Of a DNA stretch of 64,000 nucleotides, positions 13,788 to 27,040 are shown piece by piece. The first letter of the stretch is position 1. Each line of letters starts with the position of its first letter. Position numbers and translations under genes: made by a program. Origin of the DNA: Panopea generosa (lineage: Eukaryota > Mollusca > Bivalvia > Adapedonta > Hiatellidae); the NCBI GenBank assembly GCA_029582155.1, contig CM055907.1, positions 27,951,932-28,015,931 on the forward strand. Direction: 5' to 3'. The notes beneath the pieces were generated by a model, which was given only the letters and a program-made list of their open reading frames with translations, did no database searches and was not told where the DNA came from.

Positions 13788-14610
13788 TATTCCCAGTCGT
13801 AAACGTTTGTAATACCAGTGCTGGTAAAGGTATTCCCAGTCGTATATGTTTGTAATACCAGTGCTGGTAAAGGTATTCACAGTCGTAAATGTTCGTAATA
13901 CCAGTGCTGGTAAAGGAATTCCCAGTCGTAAATGTTTGTAATACCAGTGCTGGTAAAGGTATTCCCAGTCGTATATGTTTGTAATACCAGTGCTGGTAAA
14001 GGTATTCACAGTCGTAAATTTTCGTAATACCAGTGCTGGTAAAGGTATTCCCAGTCGTAATACCAGTGCTGGTAAAGGTATTCCCAGCCGTAAATGTTCG
14101 TAATACCAGTGCTGGTAAAGGTATTCCCAGTCGTAAATGTTCGTAATACCAGTGCAGGTAAAGGTATTCCCAGTCGTAAATGTTTGTAATACCAGTGCTG
14201 GTAAAGGTTTTCCCAGTCGTAATACCAGTGCTGGTAAAGGTATTCCCAGTCGTAAATGTTCGTAATACCAGTGCTGGTAAAGGTATTCCCAGTCGTAAAT
14301 GTTCGTAATACCAGTGAAGGTAAAGATATTCCCAGTTGTAAATGTTTGTAATACCATACCAGTGGTGGAAAAGGTATTCCTATCCGTAAATATTTGTAAT
14401 ACCGGTGGTGCTCAAGGTTAAGGTATTCCCAGAAAGGTATTCCCAGTCGTTAATGTTCGTAATACCAGTGCTGGTAAAGGTATTCCCAGTCGTAAATGTT
14501 CGTAATGCATGTGCTGGTAAAGGTATTCCCAGTCGTAAATGTTCGTAATACCAGTGATGTTAAAGGTATTCCCAGTCGTAAATGTTTGTAATACCAGTGC
14601 TGGTAAAGGG
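13788..14610 (+). repeat. 43-bp minisatellite
   Basis: About 19 copies of a 43-bp unit (TTCCCAGTCGTAAATGTTTG, then TAATACCAGTGCTGGTAAAGGTA). Some units lack the AAATGTTCGT block. The minus-strand frames of 237 and 67 codons are array artefacts. Confidence 0.93.
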
Positions 14611-14829
14611 ACGCACTGCACTAGTACTCATGTTAACTCATCAAACCGACAATGTCTAACCACCTAGAGATATTGATCTCCATATATAGATAAAATTCAT
14701 ATTTAATAAACATAGTTCCTCGGATTTAGTTTTATCTCCTGATAAAAAAAATAAATGACGGTAAGATATGTTATCCTTTTTGTTACAAATGACAACACAT
14801 TTACAACAAAGACCACCTTAATTAGATTT

Positions 14830-15190
14830 GCGTATTGTTTTAAATGTTTAGGATTGTTTTAAATAAAATATCATATACCAGATATTTATATATTTGTAAT
14901 GTTGATGTAAATGGTAGCAATTTATTTCATAAAAAAACCCAACAATCTCCTGAATGTATTTACGCAAGTATCACCACTAGGTGTGCCAGATGACGTCCAT
15001 ATCACTATTAGCTTTGCACATTGTTTTATGCGTTAAGGATTATTTAAGTAAAATCGGTATCAGATATTCCTACATATGTTGAGATTTTGTTATAATTGTA
15101 CTAATTAACTAATTTCTTAATTGTCAATTCCCCGAATGTAATGGTCACCACTAAGTGTATCAGATGACGTTAATAGCACTATGTGTTCCT
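14830..15190 (+). repeat. Diverged two-copy tandem duplication, about 186 bp
   Basis: The copies start near 14830 and 15016. Each reads GC(G/A)(T/C)ATTGTTTTA at the start and has CACCACTA(G/A)GTGT and CAGATGACGT near the end. Strongly diverged. Confidence 0.6.
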
Positions 15191-16130
15191 CACTTTATTC
15201 ACTGCGTTTCAGCGACCTTTTGTCATGTAAGCAAACGTACGGTAGATATTTGCCAGAACAAAATCCCTATCCAAAGAAGAGGATCAATTTGTTATTTTAA
15301 GTGACTAATGAGGTCTTAAGGCCAGTAAATAGAGAACTGCTTGATTGATTGAGTGAGCCTCGTAAAGCTCTTCTGTACATAAGAGTGCTGCAGAGAAGCA
15401 TTGACAGTATTTTGCGATATATATTGACTTGTCACCCAAATGTGTCTAGTGCCAGATCAATCTGACTGAGCGAAATTTTAGTTGAAACTAATAAGCGTGT
15501 TGATGGGAGGAAACATACCTCGGATATACATTAGAACTTTACAGGATACTTTAATTGGCCTACCTCACCCATTGGTGATTCAAAATACGATAAAGTCCTC
15601 ACGTAATGTAAAGAAAATTGCGACGCACACGCCCATAATATCATAATGTAACAATTTTGTCGATTATGTTTTGATTATAGACATGTTAGTATGAAATCCG
15701 AACATTGCATGTTAAACGTTTTGAAAACGAGCGGTGATTAGCATTGATCTCGTTTGTCAGTAAAGCGGCACGGCTGAATGTATTTGATGTGATACAACCT
15801 GCAACAGCTTTAATTGGTTGAGTTTTAATCTAAGCAAATAAAGCCTCTAGATATATGACGTGATGAGGGAAAGATCGATGGTGTGTGGTCCAGTTAAGCT
15901 GGTTTGAGCTCCACACCGGCGGTTTCTTACTCATGGTTCCAAGGCGGACATCTACAGTTGTATTCTCCTAAGTCTAATTCTGAAATGTTTCGAAATTCGT
16001 TTGCTTATTCAGACTCTTGTTTGCGGAACTCTATTCTGTCTTATAAAAAAAATGCAATCTCTATTAATCAGTTCAAATCTTTTAATAAATCCGTAACTCT
16101 TATCAAAATTGATATACAGTCACACACACA
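15191..16130. other. Non-coding stretch, nothing recognised
   Basis: A 91-codon open frame starts at 15904 but has no recognisable domain and runs into the mobile element at 16131. Confidence 0.5.
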
Positions 16131-17156
16131 TATACGAGGGGTTAACCAGAAGTTCGTGGACAAAATTAATAAAATCTAAATTTATGCAAATACATCGCTA
16201 TATTTTTTACAACTTAAGTATTGGTGTATTTGTCATCGATGCACGGTGTTTGGGTATATTTCTTATGTCAGTGATAATGTTATGGTATCCATAGCAACAT
16301 ACATGTACATGATTTGTGCCGCAGTTCAAAATGTTGAACAATTAGACAGTTAAATATGTGTAATATAACAAACATTTCCCTGTAAAACTCGCAGTGAATC
16401 ATAATTATATTACTGAAGACACGTTATCAATGTCTGCATGTGTCATTTCAACATAGCGCGCAGGTGTTAAGAGTTTAAAAAAACTTATATTGAAAATGAA
16501 GACTCATTCATATGCAAATAGCGCATCTGACGATAATGTGAAACAACGAGTAGCAATACAGTTTGTGTCAATATTAGCAAAACACTGATTCAGGCGATAG
16601 ATATCCATAGTAAAGCTCCGAGAAATATAATGTAGTCTACAAATGACACAAACGGTACAGTGTGGAATGAGAAACAATAAACGATGATAACAGGTGTGGC
16701 GTCCTGTGTGAAAGTCAAGTAAAGTCACGTCAATGTGGTAAAAAGTGCCTCAGTAAGAATTATTGTAATACAATTCATCAACTATGCTGCGAACTAAGTA
16801 TAGGTTACAATACAGTGCATATGATAATAAAGAATAAATAGCGTGCATTCGAGTGCTCACAGGGTTCCCCGATTGCTAAAAGAGTATGAGTGGAGCGACG
16901 AGTAAGAATACGAAAATTACTTGTAAACTAAATTGACGTCACAACGACGTAACGTAAATCTGGCCTGCGGCAGAAAGGCGTGCATGGCATGTTTTAATTA
17001 CATGTTACTGTTTTATTTAAATATATATTTTCTTCATACTTCGCATACAGTTTGCAGTTAGATTAAATATAATACAAGTAAAAATCCAAATAAATCAGAC
17101 ATATCATGTTCATATTATGAGATTTGTCCACGAACTTCTGGATAACCCCTCGTATA
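16131..17156. mobile_element. 1.02-kb element with mariner-type terminal inverted repeats
   Basis: The left end begins TATACGAGGGGTTAACCAGA (16131). The right end is its near-exact inverse, finishing CCCCTCGTATA (17156), so the inverted repeats run about 36 bp with one or two differences. TA at both outer edges fits the TA target of the Tc1/mariner superfamily. The interior has no intact transposase. A plus-strand stretch near 16500-16740 faintly resembles a mariner N-terminal region but is full of stops, so this is a dead or non-autonomous copy. Confidence 0.75.
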
Positions 17157-17269
17157 TTAACTTGTCTACTTTTTTTGTTTATATGTTAAGTTAATGTTGT
17201 ACTTTGTTAATATGTTGAGATTGAATTTATTCAAATGAGTTCTCTAGTTAACAAAAATCTTTATTATTA

Positions 17270-18572
17270 TTATCTATGTTGCCACTTCTTATGTATGTAG
17301 TGTATGTCTGTTCTGTATACCGATTATATCTATGTTGCCACTTCTTATGTATGTAGTGTATGTCTGTTCTGTATACCGATTATATCTATGTTGCCACTTC
17401 TTATGTATGTAGTGTATGTCTGTTCTGTATACCGATTATATCTATGTTGCCACTTCTTATGTATGTAGTGTATGTATGTTCTGTATACCGATTATATCTA
17501 TGTTGCCACTTCTAATGTATGTAGTGTATGTCTGTTCTGTATACCGATTATATCTATGTTGCCACTTCTTATGTATGTAGTGTATGTCTGTTCTGTATAC
17601 CGATTATATCTATGTTGCCACTTCTTATGTATGTAGTGTATGTCTGTTCTGTATACCGATTATATCTATGTTGCCACTTCTTATGTATGTAGTGTATGTC
17701 TGTTCTGTATACCGATTATATCTATGTTGCCACTTCTTATGTATGTAGTGTATGTCTGTTCTGTATACCGATTATATCTATGTTGCCACTTCTTATGTAT
17801 GTAGTGTATGTCTGTTCTGTATACCGATTATATCTATGTTGCCACTTCTTATGTATGTAGTGTATGTCTGTTCTGTATACCGATTATATCTATGTTGCCA
17901 CTTCTTATGTATGTAGTGTATGTCTGTTCTGTATACCGATTATATCTATGTTGCCACTTCTTATGTATGTAGTGTATGTCTGTTCTGTATACCGATTATA
18001 TCTATGTTGCCACTTCTTATGTATGTAGTGTATGTCTGTTCTGTATACCGGTTATATCTATGTTGCCACTTCTTATGTATGTAGTGTATGTCTGTTCTGT
18101 ATACCGGTTATATCTATGTTGCCACTTCTTATGTTTGTAGTGTATGTCTGTTCTGTATACCGGTTATATCTATGTTGTCCCTTCTTATGTATGTAGTGTA
18201 TGTCTGTTCTGTATACCGATTATATCTATGTTGCCACTTCTTATGTATGTAGTGTATGTCTGTTCTGTATACCGATTATATCTATGTTGCCACTTCTTAT
18301 GTATGTAGTGTATGTCTGTTCTGTATACCGATTATATCTATGTTGCCACTTCTTATGTATGTAGTGTATGTCTGTTCTGTATACCGATTATATCTATGTT
18401 GCCACTTCTTATGTAAGTAGTGTATGTCTGTTCTGTATACCGATTATATCTATGTTGCCACTTCTTATGTATGTAGTGTATATCTGTTCTGTATACCGAT
18501 TATATCTATGTTGCTACTTCTTATGTATGTAGTGTATGTATTTTCTGTATATCGATTATATCTATGTTTCTA
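17270..18572 (+). repeat. 56-bp minisatellite
   Basis: About 23 highly uniform copies of a 56-bp unit (TATGTTGCCACTTCTTATG, TATGTAGTGTATGTCTGTTC, TGTATACCGATTATATC). Three neighbouring units near 18049-18170 share a CCGGTTATAT variant. The edges are more diverged than the middle, as expected for an array homogenised by unequal exchange. Confidence 0.95.
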
Positions 18573-20279
18573 TGGTGACGATGTCCTTTAAATCCTACTT
18601 CTCCAGTTGAAAATATTTTTATTTTATTTCGTATCAATTCAATTAGGCAAAGTTTTCTAAATAGAGGTCCCTAAATCTTGTCCTATTAAACATGTCATAT
18701 CTACACACCGAGCACTAGCTAATGGCAGCGTGAGCATTGGCAATACCACAAGAGCAATGCAGCTATTTGTGTTAAATTTGATGATACATAGCCACATATT
18801 AGATATCGACCACTTTCGGCGATGTGGCCGGAACATCACGAAGAGCTTTCGGTATGAACTCGGAATATTTCGGAATTTCTTTTAATCAAACAAGTTGATT
18901 TCTTGATGTACACAAACATCACGTGAAAAAGGATGTTGTCATCGTAACCGGTAGGTCGCCGTATCGGCGAAGACACAAAGTCATAACCTAAACAAAAAAA
19001 ACCACATGAAATTAATTTTGTCGATACTAAATATAAGAAAGAGAAAGTAGAATTGGTATAAATGGTAGAAGGATAGCTTAAAACACAGATAAAACCCGTG
19101 GCAGATTCGGTTTTCACCAGTAAATACTAATTTCAATTTAAAACTTACTTTAAAATGTTTAATTTATCTTTTGTATTGGATTTAAATTCATTTTGGCTCA
19201 TGATACATGGCAGACTATATAAATATCATATTGATATATGTCGAACGTACGGTCCAGTGGAAGAGTACCGGACACAAGATCGGCTATGTGTACAGCGTCC
19301 TTGAGAAAACAGTTCTCAACCGCATATGCTTAGTACTTGTTCTGCCCAGGAAGGCTACGAGCGTGATTTGTAAGAACTTGTTTCACAATCGATGTAAAAT
19401 AAATAAGTTTGAAACATATCATAAACTGTATGATATTGGCCTCTGTGTATAACCACAGTCCTTCCACAAGTAACAGGCAAACAAACTGCTTGAATGGAGA
19501 GAGGTGTGGGATGTAGAGATGGCGCATTTATTGGTCATGGAGAACCCCACACCAATATTTAAAGAACGGTAATGCACATATCTCATTGACAATTAAAATC
19601 ATTTTGACCTTTATCCTTGCATTTTTATTTGTACTCGGAAAAACCTATAGCATGACAACTACGAAAGAAAACGGTGAAAAGGTATATTTTACAGAGATGC
19701 GATTATCCTTAAGTTTAAAAACGTATATTCTAAGCGTGTTGAAGAAAACGACCATCGTAAATAATCACTCAATTCGCCAGTATTATTGTGTCCGTTCTTG
19801 TATCAGTTTGTTGACTTGGTGAAAGGCAATCGTAGTCTGATGTTTAATTAAAATAACTACACGATATTGTAAATATACCGACGAAAATGAAGGGGACGCT
19901 GTCATTGGTTTCTGGTGAAGAATTCACGATACGTACTGCGAACATTTCGCTACGACAAAATAAGTGTTTAATATCAGTTTCACATGCGGATAGTCAATGT
20001 TCAGCTGAAATACATTATTATGACGTTTCGTGCAACTTCTGTTTAAATAATAGTTTTGTAATAAAGCTGTCTCAAAAATTTCAAACTAAGCTGGATTAAG
20101 CTTTTTTAATCATATAACTGTTTTTTTCTTAAGGAAGTCTGAAGTACGGATTACTTTGAAAACTATACTAGAAAGGAATTTTCTTCATTGTGGTTTTTGT
20201 AAGTTGCAAGTATAATTTATTTGTTGTTTATAAAGTGAATATTTTAGTTATTTGTTAGTACTAAATTATATAAGCTCTA
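18573..20279. other. Non-coding or unrecognised stretch
   Basis: Several frames of 60-93 codons occur (for example 18836-19117 on minus, 19207-19452 on plus), but none shows a domain, signal peptide or splice-consistent extension that I can support. Confidence 0.5.
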
Positions 20280-20443
20280 TTGCGTGGAAAACTCAGAGCT
20301 TTTATGAATTGCTGTCAATTCCGCTTCCTGGGTAGAGACATAACTGAGTGTTGTTTTCGAGAGGCTTCGAGTCGAGCTTGGGATTGAACCCGTAACCTCT
20401 GGTGTGAGCGACCAACACTTTATCCACTACACTACCGCCCCGC
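20280..20443 (-). mobile_element. tRNA-derived SINE, family S1
   Basis: Read on the minus strand, it begins with a tRNA-like head: box A-like TAGTGTAGTGG (TRGCNNAGTGG) and box B-like GGTTCAATCCC. AGCTCGACTCGAAGCCTCT, a short spacer, GAAGCGGAATTG and a tail close to AAAGCTCTGAG follow. The same head and tail order recurs at 27705-27880, 28799-28885 and 36527-36790. RNA polymerase III would read such a head. There is no complete cloverleaf, so it is not a functional tRNA gene. Confidence 0.75.
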
Positions 20444-21275
20444 TTACTTTTGTATTTTATTCTGGTATCTTCTGGTTATTTTCTTTATTCAATGAAACCC
20501 GTTTTTTTTAAAATAAATAATGATTTAGTGATGTAGCGGTCAACCAACTTTCTCTTTATTTATGTTTTTATAGTTTATCAGCGAATTGGTATTTAAATTA
20601 CAACTATAGCTATCGAAAAACATATATAGAATACATTTACTTCCCATGCACACATATATAGCTATATATGTAAAATGTTAGTTTGTGCACATTTATACAC
20701 ATTTGGAATGGTTAGAACTCTGTAAATATAATGCACCACTTTAACTGTCTGTTTAACCTGGGAGTCGTTGCCAATGAACGTCCATGAATTGGTTTATGAG
20801 TTTATTTCTTTGATGTTTCCTAATATCCTCCATAAAAGCACAACATTGTTACACAATATACCTTTGTAATCACATACAACGGAACTGTGTTAAAATTACT
20901 AGTTAATGACTCAGAACTTGAATAACTTGTTTACATGCTTATATGCATACTGGTATGTTTATGATATAGGATATTATATACATACTTAGTATCACATTCC
21001 TGAGAGGGCGTTATTGAAAATTGTCATCCTGAGAGTCATAATATTGACCGAGGCTAATATTATTTCTCGAAGGTTAACTATTTTCCATGTGTCAGTTCAA
21101 ATTCAAATATTGGCGATAATAGCGAATTTATATCTATATTGTTTGATGATGAGCAGGGTTAATTTGCGCCAGACGCGATCCAGATAGTCACAATGTATGC
21201 TGTATATTACAATTATACCATTTTATATTGATTGGAAAATGACATAATTACTGGTTATGCCTCTTTAATGTTTCA
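20444..21275. other. Non-coding stretch, nothing recognised
   Basis: AT-rich with no coding or repeat signal. Confidence 0.5.
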
Positions 21276-21279
21276 ATAA

Positions 21280-21437
21280 CCATATATACAGTAACCATAT
21301 ATACAATAACCATATATATACAGTAACCATATATACAATAACCATATATACAATAACCATATATATATATATAATAACCGTATATACAGTAACCATATAT
21401 ACAATAACCATATATACAATAACCATATATACAGTAA

Positions 21438-21502
<65 letters not shown>

Positions 21503-22042
21503 AACCGTATATACAGTAACCATATATACAATAACCATATATATATACAGTAACCATATATATACAATAACCGTATATACAGTAACCATATATACAATAA
21601 CCATATATACAATAACCATATATACAGTAACCATATATATATATATACAATAACCGTATATACAGTAACCATATATACAATAACCATATATATATATATA
21701 CAGTAACCATATATATACAATAACCGTATATACAGTAACCATATATACAATAACCATATATACAGTAACCATATATACAATAACCATATATACAGTAACC
21801 ATATATATATATACAATAACCGTATATACAGTAACCATATATACAATAACCATATATACAATAACCATATATACAGTAACCATATATATATATATACAAT
21901 AACCATATATACAATAACCATATATATATACAGTAACCATATATACAATAACCATATATACAATAACCATATGTACAGAAACCATATATATACAATAACC
22001 GTATATACAGTTACCATATATACAATAACCATATATACAGTA
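21280..22042. repeat. 15-bp minisatellite with (TA)n expansions
   Basis: The unit is TAACCATATATACAA or TAACCATATATACAG, repeated about 45 times and interrupted by TA runs. The longest TA run is about 21437-21497. Minus-strand frames of up to 260 codons (repeating YIWLLYIW-like residues) are artefacts of a 15-bp period. Confidence 0.95.
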
Positions 22043-22129
22043 TTCATTTTTTTACTTCATAGTCGATACGTGTATACATGTGGAAGGAGGCTTACTGTAC
22101 AGTTTGTTTCGTTGTGTACGAGGTATGAT

Positions 22130-23600
22130 GATGTACAGAATAGTACGTATATGGGATAGTGTGCAATATCAATGTAGACATAAGTACGTATATGGGATAG
22201 TGTGCAATATCAGTGTAGACAGAAGTACGTATATGTGTGTGCAATATCAATGTAGACAGAAGTACGTAAATGGGATAGTGCGCAAATCAATGTAAACATA
22301 AGTACGTATTCATATGGGATAGTGTGCAATATCAATGTAGACAGAAGTACGTATATGGGATAGTGTGCAATATCAATGTAGACAGAAGTACGTATATGGG
22401 AAAGTGTGCAATATCAATTTAGACAGAAGTACATGTATGAAATAACGTGCAATATCAATGTATACATAAGTACGTATATTGGATAGTGCGCAATACCGAT
22501 GTAGACAAAAATACGTATATGGTATAGCGTGCAATGTCAATGTAGACAGAAGTACGTCTGTGTAATAGCGTGCGATATCAATATAGACAGAAGTACGTAA
22601 GTGGAATAGCGTGCAATATCAATATAAACAGAAGTACGTATGTGGAATAGCGTGCAATATCAATGTTGACAAAAGTACGTATGTGGAATAGCGTGCAATA
22701 TCAATGTAGGCAGTAGTACGTATGTGGAATAACGTGCAATTGCAATGAAGACAGAAGTACGTATGTGGAATAGCGTGCAATATCAATGTAGACAGGAGTA
22801 CGTATATGGAATAACGTGCAATATCAATGTAGACAAAAGTACGTATATGAAATAGTGTGCAATATCAATGTAGACAGAAGAATGTATATGGAATAGCTTG
22901 TAATATCAATGTAGACAGAAGGACATATATGGAACAACGTGCAATATCAATGTAGACAGAAATACGTATATGGAATAACGTACACTAGCAATGTAGACAG
23001 AAGAACGTATATGGGATAGCGTCCAATATCAATGTAGGCAGAAGTAAGTTTGTGGAATAACGTGCAATAGCAACGAAGACAGAAGTACGTATGTGGAATA
23101 GCGTGCAATATCAATGTAGACAAAAGTACGTATATGGAAGAGTGTGCAATATCATTGTAGACAGAAATACGTATATGGAACAACGTGCAATATCAATTTA
23201 GACAAAAATACGTATATGGAATTGTGTGCGACATCAATGTAGACAGATATACGTATAGGGAATAGCGTGCAATATCAATTTAGACAGAAGTACGTTTATA
23301 AAATAGTTTGCAATATCAATAGAGACAGAAGTACGTATACGGAATAGTGGGCGATATCAATGAAGACAGAAGTACGTATATGGAATAGCGTGCAATATCA
23401 ATGTACATAACAGGAAATACCTGAAATAGTGTGCAATATCAGTGTAGAAAGAAGTACATATATATGAAATAGTGTGCGATATCAATGCAATATCAATGTA
23501 CATAACAATACATAACTGAAATAGTGTGCAATATCAATGTAGACAGACGTACTTATGTGACATAGCGTTCAATATCAAATTGAATGTAGACAGAAGTTTA
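22130..23600 (+). repeat. 41-bp minisatellite
   Basis: About 35 diverged copies of a 41-bp unit (GCAATATCAATGTAGACAGA, AGTACGTATATGGAATAGCGT). Many units differ at two or more positions, so this array is older than the 56-bp array. Confidence 0.93.
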
Positions 23601-25205
23601 TTTTATTTTTTTCTAATTTGATTTAAAACAATGCGGTAATTTTTTAATTACTGAACATATCTGAAACTATAATTTTTATCGAAATAAATCTTACGCAATT
23701 CTAGAATATTTGATAACATGACAAAACAATCCGGCTGAACAAAATGGCGACGTACTGTTTAACCGTGGCTCTATCGACTGCGATTATACGCTTTTCGAAT
23801 CAAAATCGATTTATATGACAGACAAAGTGATAACAACATGTCTAGGTTACGTTCATCTTAATTGTTAAAACCAATTAGTAAAACTCTGTAACGCAAGACT
23901 TGTGTTTGATACGTCTATTATGTTGTTCATCTGTTTTTATGTTTCTTGCTGTTTTGTCGTCCTTTTGCATAGCAATACTTGGTGAACAATACATCGATAT
24001 AAGGAATATATAATTATACTGAACAAAAAACAAACAAACTTCATAATAGGAAAAATAACATAGTGATTACATAAGTCAAAAATACGGACAGAGCATTTAC
24101 CGACCAAAGCTTAAAACAGTTTGTGTTTCCATACTCATACTTTGTGTGCAGAAGAGGTACCATAGGTTCCTTCCCCGCCAATATTATAATGATATTAACG
24201 AATTAGAGTACTACATTAGCTTAACATACGACCTAACTAACTGATTGAAAAAAAAAGGAAATTCTTTGAATATGAGTATGAGTATGACACACTATGCAGG
24301 TCATATATGACCGATCTAAAAGTGCAGTTTGTATCCACCATTCCTCTTAAATGTGTCTTCATATAACATTTGAAAACCTGCAACAGAAAATGAGCATGCA
24401 ATTCTGATATCCAGGCACATGAACATGCGGTGACATTTTACATACCTATATATGTACTGTAAGCTATTGATTTGTCTACTGTTGTATTTTTTTAACAAAC
24501 TTCAATGTTGCGATGTTCGGAGTTTTGCTTCTTGTTTTCTCTCCACTTTCTTCATTGCCGTTGGCGGGTAAGATAGATTGGCTACCAGCAATTTAGTTTT
24601 ATTTCATATAATTTACCAATTCCCCTTCACAAACATGATGTAAAACAAACACGAACATGTAATAAAAGATTGTTGTTTATGGAAGTATCAGACGATATAT
24701 AAATATAAATTGTTGTGATAATATATATTGATGTAGTCTGTCCCGCACTATGTACACGATCATATTTTAACATGCGATTCTGATACGCCGCTTCTCATGG
24801 GAGAACGCCATCAGCTCCGCGGTTCTGCTATCAATAACTCTTGTTTTGATGCCGGTTTATAAAAGTAAAACCCAATTTGAATACAAATTAAAATGTATGA
24901 CCAAGATGGCGCCATTATGTAATGGAATTTCTGCGGTACTGACTGAAATAAATCGACAATATTTTATATATTACATTCGATTTCAAATTTCGGATGTTTA
25001 TTTTGGACAACAGATCGACATTATTGTTAATAATGAAGGGTTGTATGTATCATTTAAATATGTTAGTTTTATTTCCCACTGTACCCATTAATTCCACCTC
25101 TTTAATTGGTGGGTGTGCAGTATCCGCTTGCCAAGACATGTATGTTTTATCAATGGAATAAAGAAAGTCAGTGCATAAACATGTATAAAACAGAACTTAT
25201 AAACA
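23601..25205. other. Non-coding stretch, nothing recognised
   Basis: No domain-bearing frame. An 81-codon frame at 24846 has no recognisable features. Confidence 0.5.
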
Positions 25206-25825
25206 ATGACGAATAGAGAAATAACGAGTGATAAATCACGAGTAGAGAAATCACGGGTGAGAAATGAACAGTAAGAAATCCCGAGTGAGAAACCACAAGT
25301 GAGAAATCCCGAGTGAGATTTAACGGGTATATATATCACGAGTAAGAAATCAGATATCGCCGGTAGAAAAATCATGACTGAGAAATCACGAGAAGAGATA
25401 TCGGGGGTAGAGAAATCACGAGTGAGAAATGAACAGTAAGAAATCCCGAGTGAGAAACCACAAGTGAGAAATCCCGAGTGAGATTTAACGGGTATATATA
25501 TCACGAGTAAGAAATCAGATATCGCCGGTAGAAAAATCATGACTGAGAAATCACGAGAAGTGATATCGTGGGTAGAGAAATCACGAATAGACAAATCACA
25601 AGTAGAGAAATAAAGAGTGAAAATCACGAGTAGAGGTATCACTCGTGATATATTACGAGACAAATCACGAGTGAAATTATACGAGAATAGAAATCACGAA
25701 AAAGAAATCACGAGTAGAGAAATTACGAGTGAGAAATTGCGATTTAAAAAATCACGAATGAGAAATTACGAGTAGAGAATTCAAGAGTAGAGAAATCACG
25801 AATAGGAATATCACGAGTAATATAA
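25206..25825. repeat. Short-unit array (GAGAAATCACGAGTA) with a 165-bp higher-order duplication
   Basis: Irregular 13-15 bp units variant on GAGAAATCACGAGTA. A 130+ bp segment starting AATGAACAGTAAGAAATC at 25263 recurs at 25428, offset 165 bp and almost unchanged. The 191-codon minus-strand frame is a by-product of the 165-bp (55-codon) period. Confidence 0.88.
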
Positions 25826-26299
25826 CTCTACTGGAGTAGATGTGCCAATGAAATGTTAATAAACAACGTATGAATGCGAAGGCGAATGGTTTATCTTACG
25901 AATGATAATGTTTTGTTATATCGTTTAATCACTTTAGTAGAGAAGGATATCTTTACTTATGCAAGTTAACTTTTAACTTCAATTTCAGTTTTTGAGTAAC
26001 ATACAATTTTATCTCATTGGTATTTATATATTATGCCGAATAATCAACATATAAAGACGGCTTCACACGGGCATAATGCTCAATTTGCAAGTATGATATT
26101 ATAAACTGCAGTTATGAATAAATAGGCATTCGATAACTTGTTTTTCGTGTTATTACAGAATACCATATCTGTGTAAAGTGACAGTTTGATAAAGGTCATC
26201 TATTTCACATCATCATTATCATTTGTTATTGCAGCCAAATATTGCTTACAGCTAAAAAAAACAACATGATACGTCTGTGTAATAAAAGATTTTTAAAAG

Positions 26300-26560
26300 A
26301 GGTTGCAGTGACACCTTGAGAATTTTTAAAAAAAGAAGTCCTCAAATGCTCATAAATACATGCATATGTTGAAATCCTATAAAAGTCACCTTTTTAACAC
26401 CAGTGATGTACTATTGCAGTATATACAATACCAACATTTGCTTTACTCATCTGCAGCAAGAAATCACAGCTACTATGAACCATTTTGAAAACATTTCAAA
26501 ACCAAATTACATAGGCCTTTTTTAAGCGAAAGAGTCATGTTTCTGTGGTAAAAATGGGCG
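26300..26560 (+). mobile_element. Dispersed repeat, copy 2 (pairs with 13051)
   Basis: It shares the blocks described at 13051-13480, including TTTACTCATCTGCAGCAAG and GAACCATTTTGAAAA, in the same order and orientation. Confidence 0.6.
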
Positions 26561-26789
26561 TAATTGTGTAGTGAGATGTACTACTAGAAAGCTAACCTTT
26601 ATTTGGACGAAACTGTTATAAACTGGCTAAAGATTACCATAAAATGCAAAATTCTTTAAAACTATTTTACTTTGATCAGTTCTGTCCATTGTATTGTAAA
26701 CACTGTAAGGAGAGTAACATTTGGATTTACAGTCACCGAAAACTGGTTAAAAACCACATATTTGTTTGTCCCGATGTTTTTATGCTTCC

Positions 26790-27040
26790 CCAAAAGTGCG
26801 TCCGTACTCAAGTTATTGTCCAGGTTATTTCTCTACAACCTCTAGTTGGAATTTTATGAAACTTACTAGGATGCATCATTACAAGGTGCAGATGCACATA
26901 TTGTGTTTCGGTTCGATGATTTTTCACGGAGTTATAGCCCTTTGATTCTGTCTTTGACCAAATTCTTGCCCGCTCTATTTCTCTGAAAACCCCATGTTGG
27001 AATTTTATGAAACTTGCTAGGATGCATCATAATGACCTAT
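26790..27040 (+). repeat. Two-copy dispersed-repeat fragment
   Basis: TTGGAATTTTATGAAACTT(A/G)CTAGGATGCATCAT occurs at about 26847 and 26999, each preceded by a TATTTCTCT(A/G)(C/A)AA block. Tandem core units of about 150 bp fit a mollusc-type dispersed repeat. The class was not determined. Confidence 0.5.

Noticed and set aside
13644..14621. 237- and 67-codon minus-strand frames
   Set aside because: Products of the 43-bp array with repeating FTTGNTFT residues and no domain.
16504..16728. 74-codon minus-strand frame inside the inverted-repeat element
   Set aside because: No transposase motif. The opposite strand has a faint but stop-ridden mariner-like stretch.
18836..19822. Cluster of 65-93 codon frames on both strands
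   Set aside because: No domain, no consistent splice sites and no coherent frame, so a gene cannot be supported.
20360..20443. Possible minus-strand tRNA gene
   Set aside because: Box A and box B are present, but no full cloverleaf is apparent and the same unit recurs in diverged SINE copies.
21248..22047. Three overlapping minus-strand frames of 240-260 codons
   Set aside because: A 15-bp unit without stops gives long frames automatically. The products are tandem YGYCIYGYCIY-like strings.
22130..23600. CRISPR-like array
   Set aside because: The spacing is constant because whole 41-bp units are repeated. There are no unique spacers, and the genome is eukaryotic.
25088..25663. 191-codon minus-strand frame
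   Set aside because: It lies in a short-unit array with a 165-bp period. The residues follow the DNA repeat.
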